A program made the position numbers and the translations under genes. Positions 49,396-58,339 of a stretch of 64,000 bases of DNA are shown here, in pieces. Under the pieces are notes generated by a model, which did no database searches, was not told the origin of the DNA, and saw nothing but the letters and a program-made list of their open reading frames with translations. Position 1 is the first letter of the stretch. Each line of letters starts with the position of its first letter. The stretch comes from Thiothrix subterranea (GTDB lineage: Bacteria > Pseudomonadota > Gammaproteobacteria > Thiotrichales > Thiotrichaceae): NCBI RefSeq assembly GCF_030930995.1, contig NZ_CP133217.1, positions 3,214,001 to 3,278,000 on the forward strand, written 5' to 3'.

Positions 49396-49446
49396 TGGTG
49401 GCTACACCTAGATTCGAACTAGGGACCCCATCATTATGAGTGATGT
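49396..49446 (-). other. 3' fragment of elongator tRNA-Met gene: attachment site of the element
   Basis: Read on the minus strand, it runs ACATCACTCATAATGATGGG (anticodon stem-loop with CAT at 49436-49438), a T-arm CTAGTTCGAATCTAGG and acceptor TGTAGCCACCA. The 5' half of a tRNA (D-arm and 5' acceptor strand) is absent; homology stops after 49446. This is the usual scar where an integrase has inserted into a tRNA gene. The complete tRNA should lie at the far end of the element, outside the window. Confidence 0.82.
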
Positions 49447-49581
49447 AAATTGACTAAATCAATGACTTACATTGAACAGGACTGAACAAGCCAAGTCACG
49501 TAAAAATGCGGGTTACAGAGGATTTAGAGAAAAATCACCGTTCATTTTTGCTCAATCCGCATCAATCCTAACCAGCAAATC

Positions 49582-49648
49582 GCGTGACTAAGCGCGTGAC
49601 TAAGAAATACAATGATGTGAACTAGGCAAAAAACGGCGGTTTAGTCAC
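49582..49648. promoter_or_regulatory. Repeated GTGACTAA sites before the integrase gene
   Basis: GCGTGACTAAG is repeated at 49582-49592 and 49594-49604, and its inverse TTTAGTCAC lies at 49640-49648, ending at the integrase ATG. The spacing and place between the attachment site and the gene suit integrase arm-type or repressor sites. Confidence 0.45.
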
Positions 49649-50995
49649 ATGGCATTCACGATCAAACTTCTCGATTCACTCACTCCACAAGCAAAACCCT
49701 ATCGGAAATTTGAAGGCAAGCAGCGGGCGGGCTTTGGGGTGCAAGTATCATCCGGTGGCAAAATAACTTTCATTTTTTTGTACCGTGAGCCGATAGCCAA
49801 TAAGCAGCGCGTCATGACTCTAGGCGGCTATTACGGCGTAGATCGTGACGGACAAGCCAAGAACGGCGGTCTATCCCTGAAAGAAGCCTATGCCGCGTAT
49901 GCTGATGCAAAACGCATCCACGAAGAGGGTAGAGACCCGCAAATAATCCGTGATGAAAAGCTAGTGCAAGAAAACGCGGCTCGACGTGCCGAACTCGAAC
50001 GGCTTAGGCGTGAATCTTCTATGGGCAGTATTCAGCAATTGCTCAATGCCTATGTTGCTGACATGAAGTTACAGGGTAAGCGCTCTTGGTTCGATGTAGA
50101 GCAATGCCTAAGCAGCAACGTCTATGCCGCCATTCCAGCCACCACCAAAGCCAAAGACGTTTTACCGACTGACATTAGGGCGGTATTGGCGGCAATCATC
50201 AAGCGCGAAAAAATGACGATGGCAAACAAAGTACGGGCATACCTAAGCGCGGCGTTTGCTTTCGGTATCGAATGGGATAACGACGCTAAACGGCATTTTG
50301 AGGCGTTACGCTTTGGTATCAGCACAAACCCCGTGCGCGATGTGCCGAAGCCTGACAAACGCACTCACGCACGGGATAGGGCGTTATCCGGTGAAGAGGT
50401 GAAACACCTTTGGGATTTGCTTGATGATTGCGGCTTGCATCCCAAAACAGCGGTGGCAATCCGGCTACTGTTTGCTTTGGGCGGTCAACGTGTCGAAGAA
50501 ATATTAGGGCTTCATGCCGATGATGTGGATATGCAAAATCAATACGTGACCTTGTTGGATACGAAGAATGGAAGCACTCACGTTGTGCCGTTTGGGGAGG
50601 TTGCCATTCCTTTGCTGCAAGAGCGCTTGTGTGATACCAGCACCAGCGGGGCATTGTTTGGCAAAATCAAAGGCAATGCCAGTGAGGATATGGGCTATCA
50701 CACCCTTAGTCGGGCAATTAATCGCATTTGCAAGCGCACGGGAATGAATCCGTTTGTGCCTAAAGATATTCGACGCACCGTCAAGACGCTCATGGGTGAG
50801 GCAGGTATCCGCAAAGAAGATCGAGACCGCTTTCAAAATCACGCACTAAGCGACATATCCGCCAAACACTATGACCGCTATTCGTACCTTGCCGAAAAAC
50901 GGCGCACTAGCGCGGTATGGGATGCGTATTTGCAAAACATCCTTGCAGGCTCACCACAAGCAAACGTGGTGCAGTTGCGGGTAGTTGGTGCATAA
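49649..50995 (+). CDS. Tyrosine recombinase (P4-type integrase)
   Basis: 448 residues. An N-terminal DUF4102-like arm-binding domain (LDSLTPQAKPYRKFEGKQRA) is followed by the catalytic domain: ALGGQRVEEILGL (Arg I), TKNGSTHVVPF (Lys), PKDIRRTVKTLMGEAG (Arg II; the usual histidine two residues before IRR is lysine here), FQNHALSD and HYDRYSY with the nucleophile tyrosine. It is 200 bp from the tRNA-Met fragment and points into the element. Confidence 0.94.
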   Translation: MAFTIKLLDSLTPQAKPYRKFEGKQRAGFGVQVSSGGKITFIFLYREPIANKQRVMTLGGYYGVDRDGQAKNGGLSLKEAYAAYADAKRIHEEGRDPQIIRDEKLVQENAARRAELERLRRESSMGSIQQLLNAYVADMKLQGKRSWFDVEQCLSSNVYAAIPATTKAKDVLPTDIRAVLAAIIKREKMTMANKVRAYLSAAFAFGIEWDNDAKRHFEALRFGISTNPVRDVPKPDKRTHARDRALSGEEVKHLWDLLDDCGLHPKTAVAIRLLFALGGQRVEEILGLHADDVDMQNQYVTLLDTKNGSTHVVPFGEVAIPLLQERLCDTSTSGALFGKIKGNASEDMGYHTLSRAINRICKRTGMNPFVPKDIRRTVKTLMGEAGIRKEDRDRFQNHALSDISAKHYDRYSYLAEKRRTSAVWDAYLQNILAGSPQANVVQLRVVGA

Positions 50996-51033
50996 ATGCG
51001 TATTTACAAATTAAATACAAGAGACTATAAATC

Positions 51034-51330
51034 ATGGATGTGATCTACGCCCTAAACGGGATTACCTTTGTTTGGAATGCTGACAAAGCCAACGCCAACA
51101 AACACCGACACGACGGCATAGCCTTTGAACAGGCTGCACAAGCATTCTTTGACCCATTCCTAAGAATGGTGGATGCAAGCCGCAACGATGAAAGCAGGGA
51201 TGCAATCATCGGCATGGATAAATCGTGGAATTTGTTGTTCGTGGTGAATATCCAGATAGAAGATGACCGTATCAGGCTTATATCCGCACGCAAAGCCACC
51301 AAACAGGAACAGCGATACTATGAAGATTGA
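51034..51330 (+). CDS. brnT: BrnT-family ribonuclease toxin
   Basis: 98 residues. FVWNADKANANKHRHDGIAF is the BrnT N-terminal motif (W..K...N..KH), and RIRLISARKATKQEQRYYED the C-terminal motif. A RelE-fold toxin that cleaves RNA. Overlaps the antitoxin gene by 11 bp, in the normal toxin-antitoxin order. Confidence 0.94.
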   Translation: MDVIYALNGITFVWNADKANANKHRHDGIAFEQAAQAFFDPFLRMVDASRNDESRDAIIGMDKSWNLLFVVNIQIEDDRIRLISARKATKQEQRYYED

Positions 51331-51604
51331 ACAACTGAAAACGCGCCTAAGCAAAGATCGACCGATGACCACCATCACGCTAAGAATGCCCGTTGATGTG
51401 CTGGAAGACCTAAAGCGTATTGCTCCCGTATTGGGCTTTAACGGCTATCAGGGCTTATTGAAAGCGTATGTAGGGCAAGGCTTGCGGCGTGACCTTGAAC
51501 GGCTGGATAACGACGCTGTGACCGCTCTTGTATCCAGCCTAAAGCGGCATGGTGTGAGTGAAGCGGTGATTACTGAGGCACTGAATGAAGCGGCGCATGG
51601 GTAG
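51320..51604 (+). CDS. brnA: BrnA-like antitoxin
   Basis: 94 residues from the ATG at 51320 inside the end of brnT. PMTTITLRMPVDVLEDLKRI and GFNGYQGLLKAYVGQGLRRD form a ribbon-helix-helix DNA-binding domain that would neutralise the toxin and repress the pair. An upstream frame to 51263 only overlaps brnT. Confidence 0.85.
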   Translation: MKIEQLKTRLSKDRPMTTITLRMPVDVLEDLKRIAPVLGFNGYQGLLKAYVGQGLRRDLERLDNDAVTALVSSLKRHGVSEAVITEALNEAAHG

Positions 51605-51622
51605 CGTGGCATAATCCTTTCT

Positions 51623-51678
51623 TCCAGCATCTAGCTCGACGGGGCGAAAAGCGGATACCTTCAACCGCCGATGCTGGA
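51623..51678 (+). other. Long stem-loop after the toxin-antitoxin pair
   Basis: TCCAGCATC (51623-51631) pairs with GATGCTGGA (51670-51678), and inside it GCGG (51651-51654) pairs with CCGC (51665-51668). No U-run follows directly. It could be an attenuator or RNA-processing hairpin before the next gene. Confidence 0.4.
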
Positions 51679-51711
51679 TTTCATTTGAAGGATGCACGGT
51701 GAAGGTGTGTA

Positions 51712-52395
51712 ATGCTTGTTGGTGAGATCGAACGGCGCAAGCTGATATGGCGTAAAGTTGGCGATTGGATGGATACGGCTAATTCAGAGGATGCACTTCC
51801 AGAATTTCCCGACTTTGGCTATTCAACTTCGGAAAAGAAGCTGATTGCAGCGATATTACAGGCAACATCTGAAAAGCGACTAGCACTTATAAAACTTGAA
51901 ATGCGTGTTATTGAATCATTCCATCCTGATTATCGGTGGAGTGACCTTATTGCATATCCAGATGTTCAAAAATCCATAAAAGAATCAGTCGGTTTTAGTG
52001 AAGAGACTTGGATAAGTGGTGTGTTGCCTCTGCTGTTAAGGCTGCGTCCTAGTAGCGTAGCAATCCGCTCACTTCAAAGCATGGAAATGATTAAGAAGTC
52101 TTCCAATGGAGGTTTTATAAAAATAGGGCTTGAAACAATGAAAATCTGCCGCGTTTCAGAGCAGCAGCCAAAAATTGAAGGCGGAAAAAAAGGAAGGTAT
52201 GACGATATTAAGCCAGAAATACGCGAAAATTATTTGAAATGGAAAAAGATAAAAAAAGACGACCACCATGTATATGATTGGGCGCGAAAAATTCAACGTG
52301 ATTATTTAAACGCGAACGGGGCGAAGCGATTTACCAGATTGCAAACACTTACTGATTGGGCTCGCGTATGGGATAAAGAGAAAGACCAACAGTAA
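51712..52395 (+). CDS. Hypothetical protein of the integrated element
   Basis: 227 residues, mostly helical, with a basic middle (KIEGGKKGRYDDIKPEIREN) and a C-terminus rich in Trp/Arg (QTLTDWARVWDKEKDQQ). I do not recognise the family. The last 60 residues look like a DNA-binding helical segment of the kind found in mobile-element accessory proteins. It lies between brnTA and the AlpA-like gene. Confidence 0.65.
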   Translation: MLVGEIERRKLIWRKVGDWMDTANSEDALPEFPDFGYSTSEKKLIAAILQATSEKRLALIKLEMRVIESFHPDYRWSDLIAYPDVQKSIKESVGFSEETWISGVLPLLLRLRPSSVAIRSLQSMEMIKKSSNGGFIKIGLETMKICRVSEQQPKIEGGKKGRYDDIKPEIRENYLKWKKIKKDDHHVYDWARKIQRDYLNANGAKRFTRLQTLTDWARVWDKEKDQQ

Positions 52396-52484
52396 GTAGT
52401 TGCTGTTGATGCGCGGCGTAAAAAAATGGGGATAATACCTAGTCATGTTCAATTGAGCGCAAAGGCGCAAAAGGCTAAACAAAC

Positions 52485-52691
52485 ATGACAAAATCAGACA
52501 CATATCAATCAGGCATAGCCAACGTGCATCAGGCTATGGCACACGCTGGCGTATCCAGTCGCACCACATTGATTGCATGGGAGAGGGCGGGCAAATACCC
52601 TAAGCGCGTAAGTTTGGGCGGTGGGCGCGTCGGCTGGCGGTGGAGTGATCTATACGCTTGGGCGGATAGCCTGACGGCAAAGGAGGGCTAA
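52485..52691 (+). CDS. AlpA-like excisionase/regulator
   Basis: 68 residues. A MerR-type winged helix: ANVHQAMAHAGVSSRTTLIA, WERAGKYPKRVSLGGGRVGW, RWSDLYAWADSL, the AlpA pattern of P4-like elements, where it activates integrase or directs excision. Followed at 2 bp by the next gene. Confidence 0.85.
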   Translation: MTKSDTYQSGIANVHQAMAHAGVSSRTTLIAWERAGKYPKRVSLGGGRVGWRWSDLYAWADSLTAKEG

Positions 52692-52693
52692 TA

Positions 52694-52870
52694 ATGGACA
52701 ATAAAAAAGCCGACCCCGCAACAGAGTCGACTCCAGTTAATGCACAAACCGATAATACCAAAAATCCAGTAAGATTAACACCAGAGCAAACAGCAAAACT
52801 TGTTAATTTATTGTCGCCCCGTGCAAATACAGCACGTCGCATGGTTAAGTTATTGGCGGAGCATCCCGAT
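52694..52870 (+). pseudogene. Winged-helix protein of the element, 5' part (split by IS copy D)
   Basis: Starts MDNKKADPATESTPVNAQTD and reads TARRMVKLLAEHPD to the IS. It continues at 54321 as SITGDINRVSSVNLGNIKRV. The joined protein would be about 124 residues, with an HTH_39-like winged helix. The IS adds a false tail ending HTRQLKPLSP. Confidence 0.75.
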
Positions 52871-54309
52871 CATACGCGCCAACTTAAGCCCCTATCCCCT
52901 TGATTAAACACGGCTCAACGCCATTTCTCGGCATTGGTTCAACAGAGCAAGAATGGGGCTGGGCAAACATTGCAACGTCCGCTTTCTGGGGCGTTCGCTC
53001 AAACTCTTGATGTTGTCATCCTCAAAGCGGGCATCAACAGGGAAACAGGCTTTGATGCCCGCGTTGAGGTCATCCGCGACGGTTTTCCAAAGTCGCCAAT
53101 CGGTGAGTCGGCGGGGGTTATCGAGTTTACGTTTGGCATTGGCAAAGCGACTTTGCGTCATCTTTTCCAGCACGGCGGCGTACAATAATTTGCCGTGTAG
53201 ATACAGTTCAGCCAGTTTTGAGCCTTTGTGCGCCCGTAGCTCATCGACATTCAGCAAACTTTTGAGACGTTTGATCACCAATTCAACCTGCCAGCGGACA
53301 CGGTAGAGTGCGGATGCGGTGGTGGTACACAGGACTTCAGGCGGTAATGACGTGAAAATCAGTACCCATTCGCTCAGGCAAAGGGCTTCCGTGCTGGGGT
53401 TGCGTCCTTGTCTTTGGCGCGTTGTTTGGCTTTGCGCCGCGCTTGTGCGGCTTTTTCTTCGGGTAAGGGGATCGCGTGAAGGTAGCCCTGGATGCGTTTG
53501 TTGCCATGACATAACCAAACCGGCACACAACTGGGGCGTTTGCCCAGCTTGCGTAAGCGCGTGTACCAGTCGATTTTGACTAGGCGTCCGGCATCATCTC
53601 CTTCGCCATCTTCATACAGGTTCATGCTGTGGACGTTGTAGCGTAATACCACATCACCGCCTCGGTCGATGAAAGGGACAAGCGTTTTGGGTTGGTTATA
53701 ACCCCGGTCAATCAGCACCACATCGCCTGCTGCCAGCGTGTAATGGTCGAGGTTTTCGCCTTCTTTATCGGTAGTGACTTCCACTTGATGCAGGCTGAGG
53801 TTGATCAAATCAATGGCGATATGCAGGCGGTACGTCGTGGCAGTGGCTCCCGGTTCTTGCACGGTCGAGCCATCAATGACGATGAAACGCAGTTTGCCGC
53901 TATCGACAACCTCGCTTAGCCCAAATACGCCTGCCAGCAGGGATTTTACCCACGGAACACAAGCCTCCAGTCTTTTTTTACGGCTGTGTCACTGAGGTAG
54001 CCCTGCCTCTGGGCAACCTCCCCGGCGCAACTGCGTAGCGACAAGTCCAAACCGCAGTAAGCCAGCACTAACTGGAGCAATTGCAGCGGGCTTTTGATCT
54101 TGCGGGGACGGGCGAAGGCTTTGAAGGCATACGCTTGTTCATGATAATCGGCAGGCAACACTTGCAGGAATTGGGCAAAACGGGTATCTAATAACGGTGG
54201 CAACTTCATGTGGACTTTCACTTTGGTCGGTAAAAGTATCCTACATGGAGTTGCCATATCTTGTTTTCAAGAGGAAACAAGGGGTTAGGGGCTTAAGTTG
54301 GCGCGTATG
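52871..54309 (-). mobile_element. IS4-family insertion sequence, copy D
   Basis: A complete element of 1,439 bp with both ends CATACGCGCC / GGCGCGTATG and an 11-bp target duplication AGCATCCCGAT at 52860-52870 and 54310-54320. It splits the winged-helix gene. Confidence 0.94.
52904..54257 (-). pseudogene. IS4-family transposase of copy D, frameshifted by a deletion
   Basis: It has the same A7-linked frames as the other copies, but GCGTCCTTGTC at about 53402-53412 has lost one C relative to GCGTCCCTTGTC in the other copies. This breaks the catalytic frame between the second aspartate block and the glutamate block, so the protein would lack YRVRWQVELVIKRLK in frame. Confidence 0.88.
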
Positions 54310-54320
54310 AGCATCCCGAT

Positions 54321-54518
54321 AGCATTACTGGGGACATTAACCGCGTATCCAGCGTTAATCTCGGCAATATTAAGCGCGTATACAACCCTGTATTAAGTCA
54401 GGCCGGTTACATGCTGGATTGGCGTTATCCGCCAACACCAATTAATAACGCCTATGGTGAGCCGTCTGGACAAGTATTATGGGGTATCTATCCGGCAGAC
54501 GATGATTATGGGGCGTAA
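54321..54518 (+). pseudogene. Winged-helix protein of the element, 3' part
   Basis: Continuation of the frame interrupted at 52870: SITGDINRVSSVNLGNIKRV, then VLSQAGYMLDWRYPPTPINN and QVLWGIYPADDDYGA with stop at 54518. The layout of two helices, a recognition helix and a wing matches the small phage/plasmid HTH proteins of PF14090 type. Its end overlaps the RepL-like gene by 17 bp. Confidence 0.72.
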
Positions 54519-54894
54519 ATCGTATAACTGCTACCGCGACGAGTACAAGCTAACACACATGGGTTTACTTACAATGGAGGGCGGTTTATACGCTCTCCTA
54601 AGCGATGATGCGGATTTTGACAATATTGTTCATTTAACTAAAACCAAGAAGTTGGCATTTATGACCAAACTTGGCAGCAAATCAAAAAACCCTGATCGTG
54701 TTTGCAGTAACGCTCTAAATAAGTTGCGGGACAAAAACCTTATTGCCAGTGTTGGGGTGAGCGTTTACATGCTCAATCCGCAATATCGAGACAAGCAAAA
54801 TAGCTCTACCTCGAACGGAAAATTGATGGCTAAATTCAACGGATACCGTGAAAAACGTCACTCACCAGATGATAATTTATCACCCGTGGAATGA
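54502..54894 (+). CDS. RepL-like winged-helix protein
   Basis: About 130 residues from ATG 54502 (MIMGRKSYN); the frame is open from 54454. DRVCSNALNKLRDKNLIASV-GVSVYMLNPQY is a winged helix ending in the VYMLNP wing typical of RepL-type plasmid initiators. Three iteron-like repeats start within its last codons and continue downstream, as expected of an initiator and its origin. It might instead be a transcription regulator using those sites. Confidence 0.6.
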   Translation: MIMGRKSYNCYRDEYKLTHMGLLTMEGGLYALLSDDADFDNIVHLTKTKKLAFMTKLGSKSKNPDRVCSNALNKLRDKNLIASVGVSVYMLNPQYRDKQNSSTSNGKLMAKFNGYREKRHSPDDNLSPVE

Positions 54895-54930
54895 TAATCT
54901 AACACCTAGCTTAGATGATAATTTATCACC
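54867..54930 (+). repeat. Iteron-like direct repeats after the RepL-like gene
   Basis: ATGATAATTTATCACC at 54869-54884 and 54915-54930, with a variant ATGATAATCTAACACC at 54891-54906; spacings are 22 and 24 bp. A partial GGGTGATA follows. The region to 55141 is AT-rich (for example 54940-55010) and has no gene. A candidate origin or operator array. Confidence 0.6.
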
Positions 54931-55141
54931 GCATGGGTGATACTGATTTTTCAGTAAACCAATGTTTATTAAGTGATTTTCGGCAAATTGATTGCAAAAA
55001 GTGCTTATATAAAACAATACACATACATCCTATCTCTGTGACGCGGGATAGTTGGGAGTTGGGAAAACACTTTATCCCGTCAAGGGCAAACCGGAAGCCG
55101 CAGCTAAGCGACCAGAGCGAAGCGGCGGGAGTCTGAACGGG

Positions 55142-56582
55142 CATACGCGCCAACTTAAGCCCCTATCCCCTTGATTAAACACGGCTCAACGCCATTTCTC
55201 GGCATTGGTTCAACAGAGCAAGAATGGGGCTAGGCAAACATTGCAACGTCCGCTTTCTGGGGCGTTCGCTCAAACTCTTGATGTTGTCATCCTCAAAGCG
55301 GGCATCAACAGGGAAACAGGCTTTGATGCCCGCGTTGAGGTCATTCGCGACGGTTTTCCAAAGTCGCCAATCGGTGAGTCGGCGGGGGTTATCGAGTTTA
55401 CGTTTGGCATTGGCAAAGCGACTTTGCGTCATCTTTTCCAGCACGGCGGCGTACAATAATTTGCCGTGTAGATACAGTTCAGCCAGTTTTGAGCCTTTGT
55501 GCGCCCGTAGCTCATCGACATTCAGCAAACTTTTGAGACGTTTGATCACCAATTCAACCTGCCAGCGGACACGGTAGAGTGCGGATGCGGTGGTGGTACA
55601 CAGGACTTCAGGCGGTAATGACGTGAAAATCAGTACCCATTCGCTCAGGCAAAGGGCTTCCGTGCTGGGGTTGCGTCCCTTGTCTTTGGCGCGTTGTTTG
55701 GCTTTGCGCCGCGCTTGTGCGGCTTTTTCTTCGGGTAAGGGGATCGCGTGAAGGTAGCCCTGGATGCGTTTGTTGCCATGACATAACCAAACCGGCACAC
55801 AACTGGGGCGTTTGCCCAGCTTGCGTAAGCGCGTGTACCAGTCGATTTTGACTGAGGCGTCCGGCATCATCTCCTTCGCCATCTTCATACAGGTTCATGC
55901 TGTGGACGTTGTAGCGTAATACCACATCACCGCCTCGGTCGATGAAAGGGACAAGCGTTTTGGGTTGGTTATAACCCCGGTCAATCAGCACCACATCGCC
56001 TGCTGCCAGCGTGTAATGGTCGAGGTTTTCGCCTTCTTTATCGGTAGTGACTTCCACTTGATGCAGGCTGAGGTTGATCAAATCAATGGCGATATGCAGG
56101 CGGTACGTCGTGGCTGTCGCACCCGGTTCTTGCACGGTCGAACCGTCAATGACAATGAAGCGGAGTTTGCCGCTATCGACAATCTCGCTTAGCCCAAATA
56201 CGCCTGCCAGCAGGGATTTTACCCACGGAACACAAGCCTCCAGTCTTTTTTTACGGCTGTATCACTGAGATAGCCCTGCCTCTGGGCAACCTCCCCGGCG
56301 CAACTGCGTAGCGACAAGTCCAAGCCGCAGTACGCCAGCACTAACTGGAGCAATTGCAGCGGGCTTTTGATCTTGCGGGGACGGGCGAAGGCTTTGAAGG
56401 CATACGCTTGTTCGTGATAATCGGCAGGTAACACTTGCAGGAATTGGGCAAAACGGGTATCTAATAATGGTGGCAACTTCATGGGAACTTTCACTTTGGT
56501 CGGTAAAAGTATCCTACATGGAGTTGCCATATCTTGTTTTCAAGAGGAAACAAGGGGTTAGGGGCTTAAGTTGGCGCGTATG
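55142..56582 (-). mobile_element. IS4-family insertion sequence, copy E
   Basis: A complete element of 1,441 bp with CATACGCGCC and GGCGCGTATG ends and a 12-bp duplication AGTCTGAACGGG at 55130-55141 and 56583-56594. It inserted independently of copy D, in non-coding sequence of the element. Confidence 0.94.
55175..56530 (-). pseudogene. IS4-family transposase of copy E, frameshifted by an insertion
   Basis: The reading GATTTTGACTGAGGCGTCC at about 55844-55862 has an extra G (55854) compared with GACTAGGCG in the other copies. This breaks the frame between the LIDRGYNQ block and the glutamate block. A different lesion from that of copy D. The A7 shift region is unchanged. Confidence 0.88.
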
Positions 56583-56852
56583 AGTCTGAACGGGTGAGGA
56601 TTTGGCGTAGCGTACCCTTGTTACCACTGCTAGTAACCCGCAACCAACGGGCGCGGCTGTAGGTGGTCAATACGGCTGCTGAAAGAAATAAGCTCGGCAT
56701 GAGGGGCAAAGGCTATTCGCCGCCTGCCCCTCTGCCATGTGGCGAACATCGCCGAAGGCATTTCTTAAAAAAGTATTTAAATGGAAACATCATCAAAATC
56801 ACAGAAACACCTAATTTAATATTATGGAAATTGCTTAACAGGATTATTGGAT

Positions 56853-57521
56853 ATGACCGAAACACGAAAAGCAGGTCGACCATTGGGCGCTAAAAACAAG
56901 CATCCACAGGTTTTACGAATTGACATTAAATTGACCGATACAAAAGGAACAAAACCCATGCAGCAAATGACCATCAGTGAACTCGGAAAACACATTGAGA
57001 CATCACACAATGCGCTTGTAAAGCTCGAAGGCTGTATTTCTGCATTAACCTCAGTTGCAGAAATTCAGGATTCATTGCCAGATATACAGCGCGTGTTAGA
57101 TTCTCTGAAAAGCACCAAACAAAACCACCTTGATGAATACAAAAAGCGCGTTGATTTTAAAAAGCCGTATGAAAAGGTTTGCTTTGACGTGGCTATCAAA
57201 TTTGCTTCTAATCCGCAAAATATCGCGTTGATGCTAGAGCGCGGTAAACAGGATGTTTTAGACCGTCGCATTAAATTCCAGCAAGCGGGAATGAGTGAGG
57301 CGGATTCAGTCGCATTTGTGCCTGATTTTGACGCTACCGAACGTTTAGCGGAAATTGAGAAACGCCGCGTTATTGCTGATAGCTGGAAAAGGTTTGCAGC
57401 AACCGGATTAGAAGCGGATTTGCCAGAAAACGCGGCGGAAATGCTGGAGGCTTTCGGTAGTTATCAGGAATATGTACCCAGTGGCGTATTTGGTCGCCCG
57501 ATTAGCGTAATGGAGGGGTGA
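56853..57521 (+). CDS. Hypothetical protein with AT-hook-like N-terminus
   Basis: 222 residues from ATG 56853 (MTETRKAGRPLGAKNKH). RKAGRPLGAKNKH resembles an AT-hook or the start of phage small-terminase/DUF5681-like proteins. A helical middle (ISELGKHIETSHNALVKLEG) suggests oligomerisation. Function not assignable. First of three co-directional unknown genes. Confidence 0.62.
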   Translation: MTETRKAGRPLGAKNKHPQVLRIDIKLTDTKGTKPMQQMTISELGKHIETSHNALVKLEGCISALTSVAEIQDSLPDIQRVLDSLKSTKQNHLDEYKKRVDFKKPYEKVCFDVAIKFASNPQNIALMLERGKQDVLDRRIKFQQAGMSEADSVAFVPDFDATERLAEIEKRRVIADSWKRFAATGLEADLPENAAEMLEAFGSYQEYVPSGVFGRPISVMEG

Positions 57522-57549
57522 GGGGTATATAGCGTAAGAGGTTGATTCT

Positions 57550-57960
57550 ATGGCGATAACCAAGAATAAGAAGGCACGGCGCGAAAGTTTGCGGGAAGAA
57601 TTACGCTCCCGCGAATATCTGAGGCGCATCCATGAAACACTGGATTCTGAATGGTTGCCCGAAGATGTGCCGATCAAGACCGCCAAGCTAAACGGTTTTT
57701 TCAAATTGCTGGCAAAGAGTTTACCTGATGCGCGTGAGTCACCAATAACCCTAACCATGCCGAAAGATGAAACAAGCGTGCTAGAACGCGCCAGAATCGT
57801 TTCTAACGCGATGTTAGCGGGAGACATTACGGCAAGTCAGGCACAAGCCGCTATTGCCGTGTTGGAAAGCGTAGCGCGAATTTCAACGATAGGCGACCTA
57901 GAACAGCGCATAAGCGCACTAGAAGCACAACCGCAAGGATACTTAACCAATGTCGATTAA
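57550..57960 (+). CDS. Hypothetical protein, helical, of the element
   Basis: 136 residues. Basic N-terminus (KNKKARRESLREELRSREYL), then IKTAKLNGFFKLLAKSLPDA and ITLTMPKDETSVLERARIVS, and a C-terminal helix with ISALEAQ. The middle part recalls small phage proteins near terminase genes, but I cannot name a family. Overlaps the next gene by 11 bp. Confidence 0.62.
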   Translation: MAITKNKKARRESLREELRSREYLRRIHETLDSEWLPEDVPIKTAKLNGFFKLLAKSLPDARESPITLTMPKDETSVLERARIVSNAMLAGDITASQAQAAIAVLESVARISTIGDLEQRISALEAQPQGYLTNVD

Positions 57961-58339
57961 ATCTATTACAGAGCGTTTAAACGCGATTGAACAGGCAAGA
58001 CAGCCACCAGCACCACCGTTCTATTCGGATTATGAAGCGGGATGGCGGCGAACCAGACGATACAGGAAAGTTTTCGCCATGCTTTACCAAAATGAGGGTA
58101 TCGAAGGCTTTGAACGTCGCCATTCTGAATCCTTGGCAAAAGGGAAGCATGTTCGTACTGGTAAACGGCGCGAAAATGGCGAAAGACACACCGTCTATTC
58201 CGATTACCTAATCAAAATCATGATGGGCATTGAAGCTGAAAAAGTTGCTGAAAGTTTGAAAGGACGTGGCGAACGAATTTGGGCGGAAATTCTAAGCGAA
58301 CGGGAAGCAAGGGGCGCATTTCCGAAAACGACACCCTAG
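57950..58339 (+). CDS. Hypothetical protein of the element
   Basis: 129 residues; starts inside the end of the previous gene. Rich in Arg/Lys/Glu (GWRRTRRYRKVFAMLYQ, VRTGKRRENGERHTVYSDYL). A helical nucleic-acid-associated protein is a plausible guess. No signal or membrane segment. Confidence 0.6.
   Translation: MSIKSITERLNAIEQARQPPAPPFYSDYEAGWRRTRRYRKVFAMLYQNEGIEGFERRHSESLAKGKHVRTGKRRENGERHTVYSDYLIKIMMGIEAEKVAESLKGRGERIWAEILSEREARGAFPKTTP

Noticed and set aside
49396-49472. A complete tRNA-Met gene
   Set aside because: Only the anticodon arm, T-arm and 3' acceptor are present. The sequence where the D-arm and 5' acceptor should be is unrelated, so it is an integration scar.
52871-56582. 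IS copies D and E as a composite transposon
   Set aside because: Each copy has its own perfect target duplication, so they inserted separately. The DNA between them is the element's own sequence.
56595-56846. A gene in the gap after IS copy E
   Set aside because: No frame with a plausible start and protein-like composition. The segment may hold a control site, but I could not identify one.
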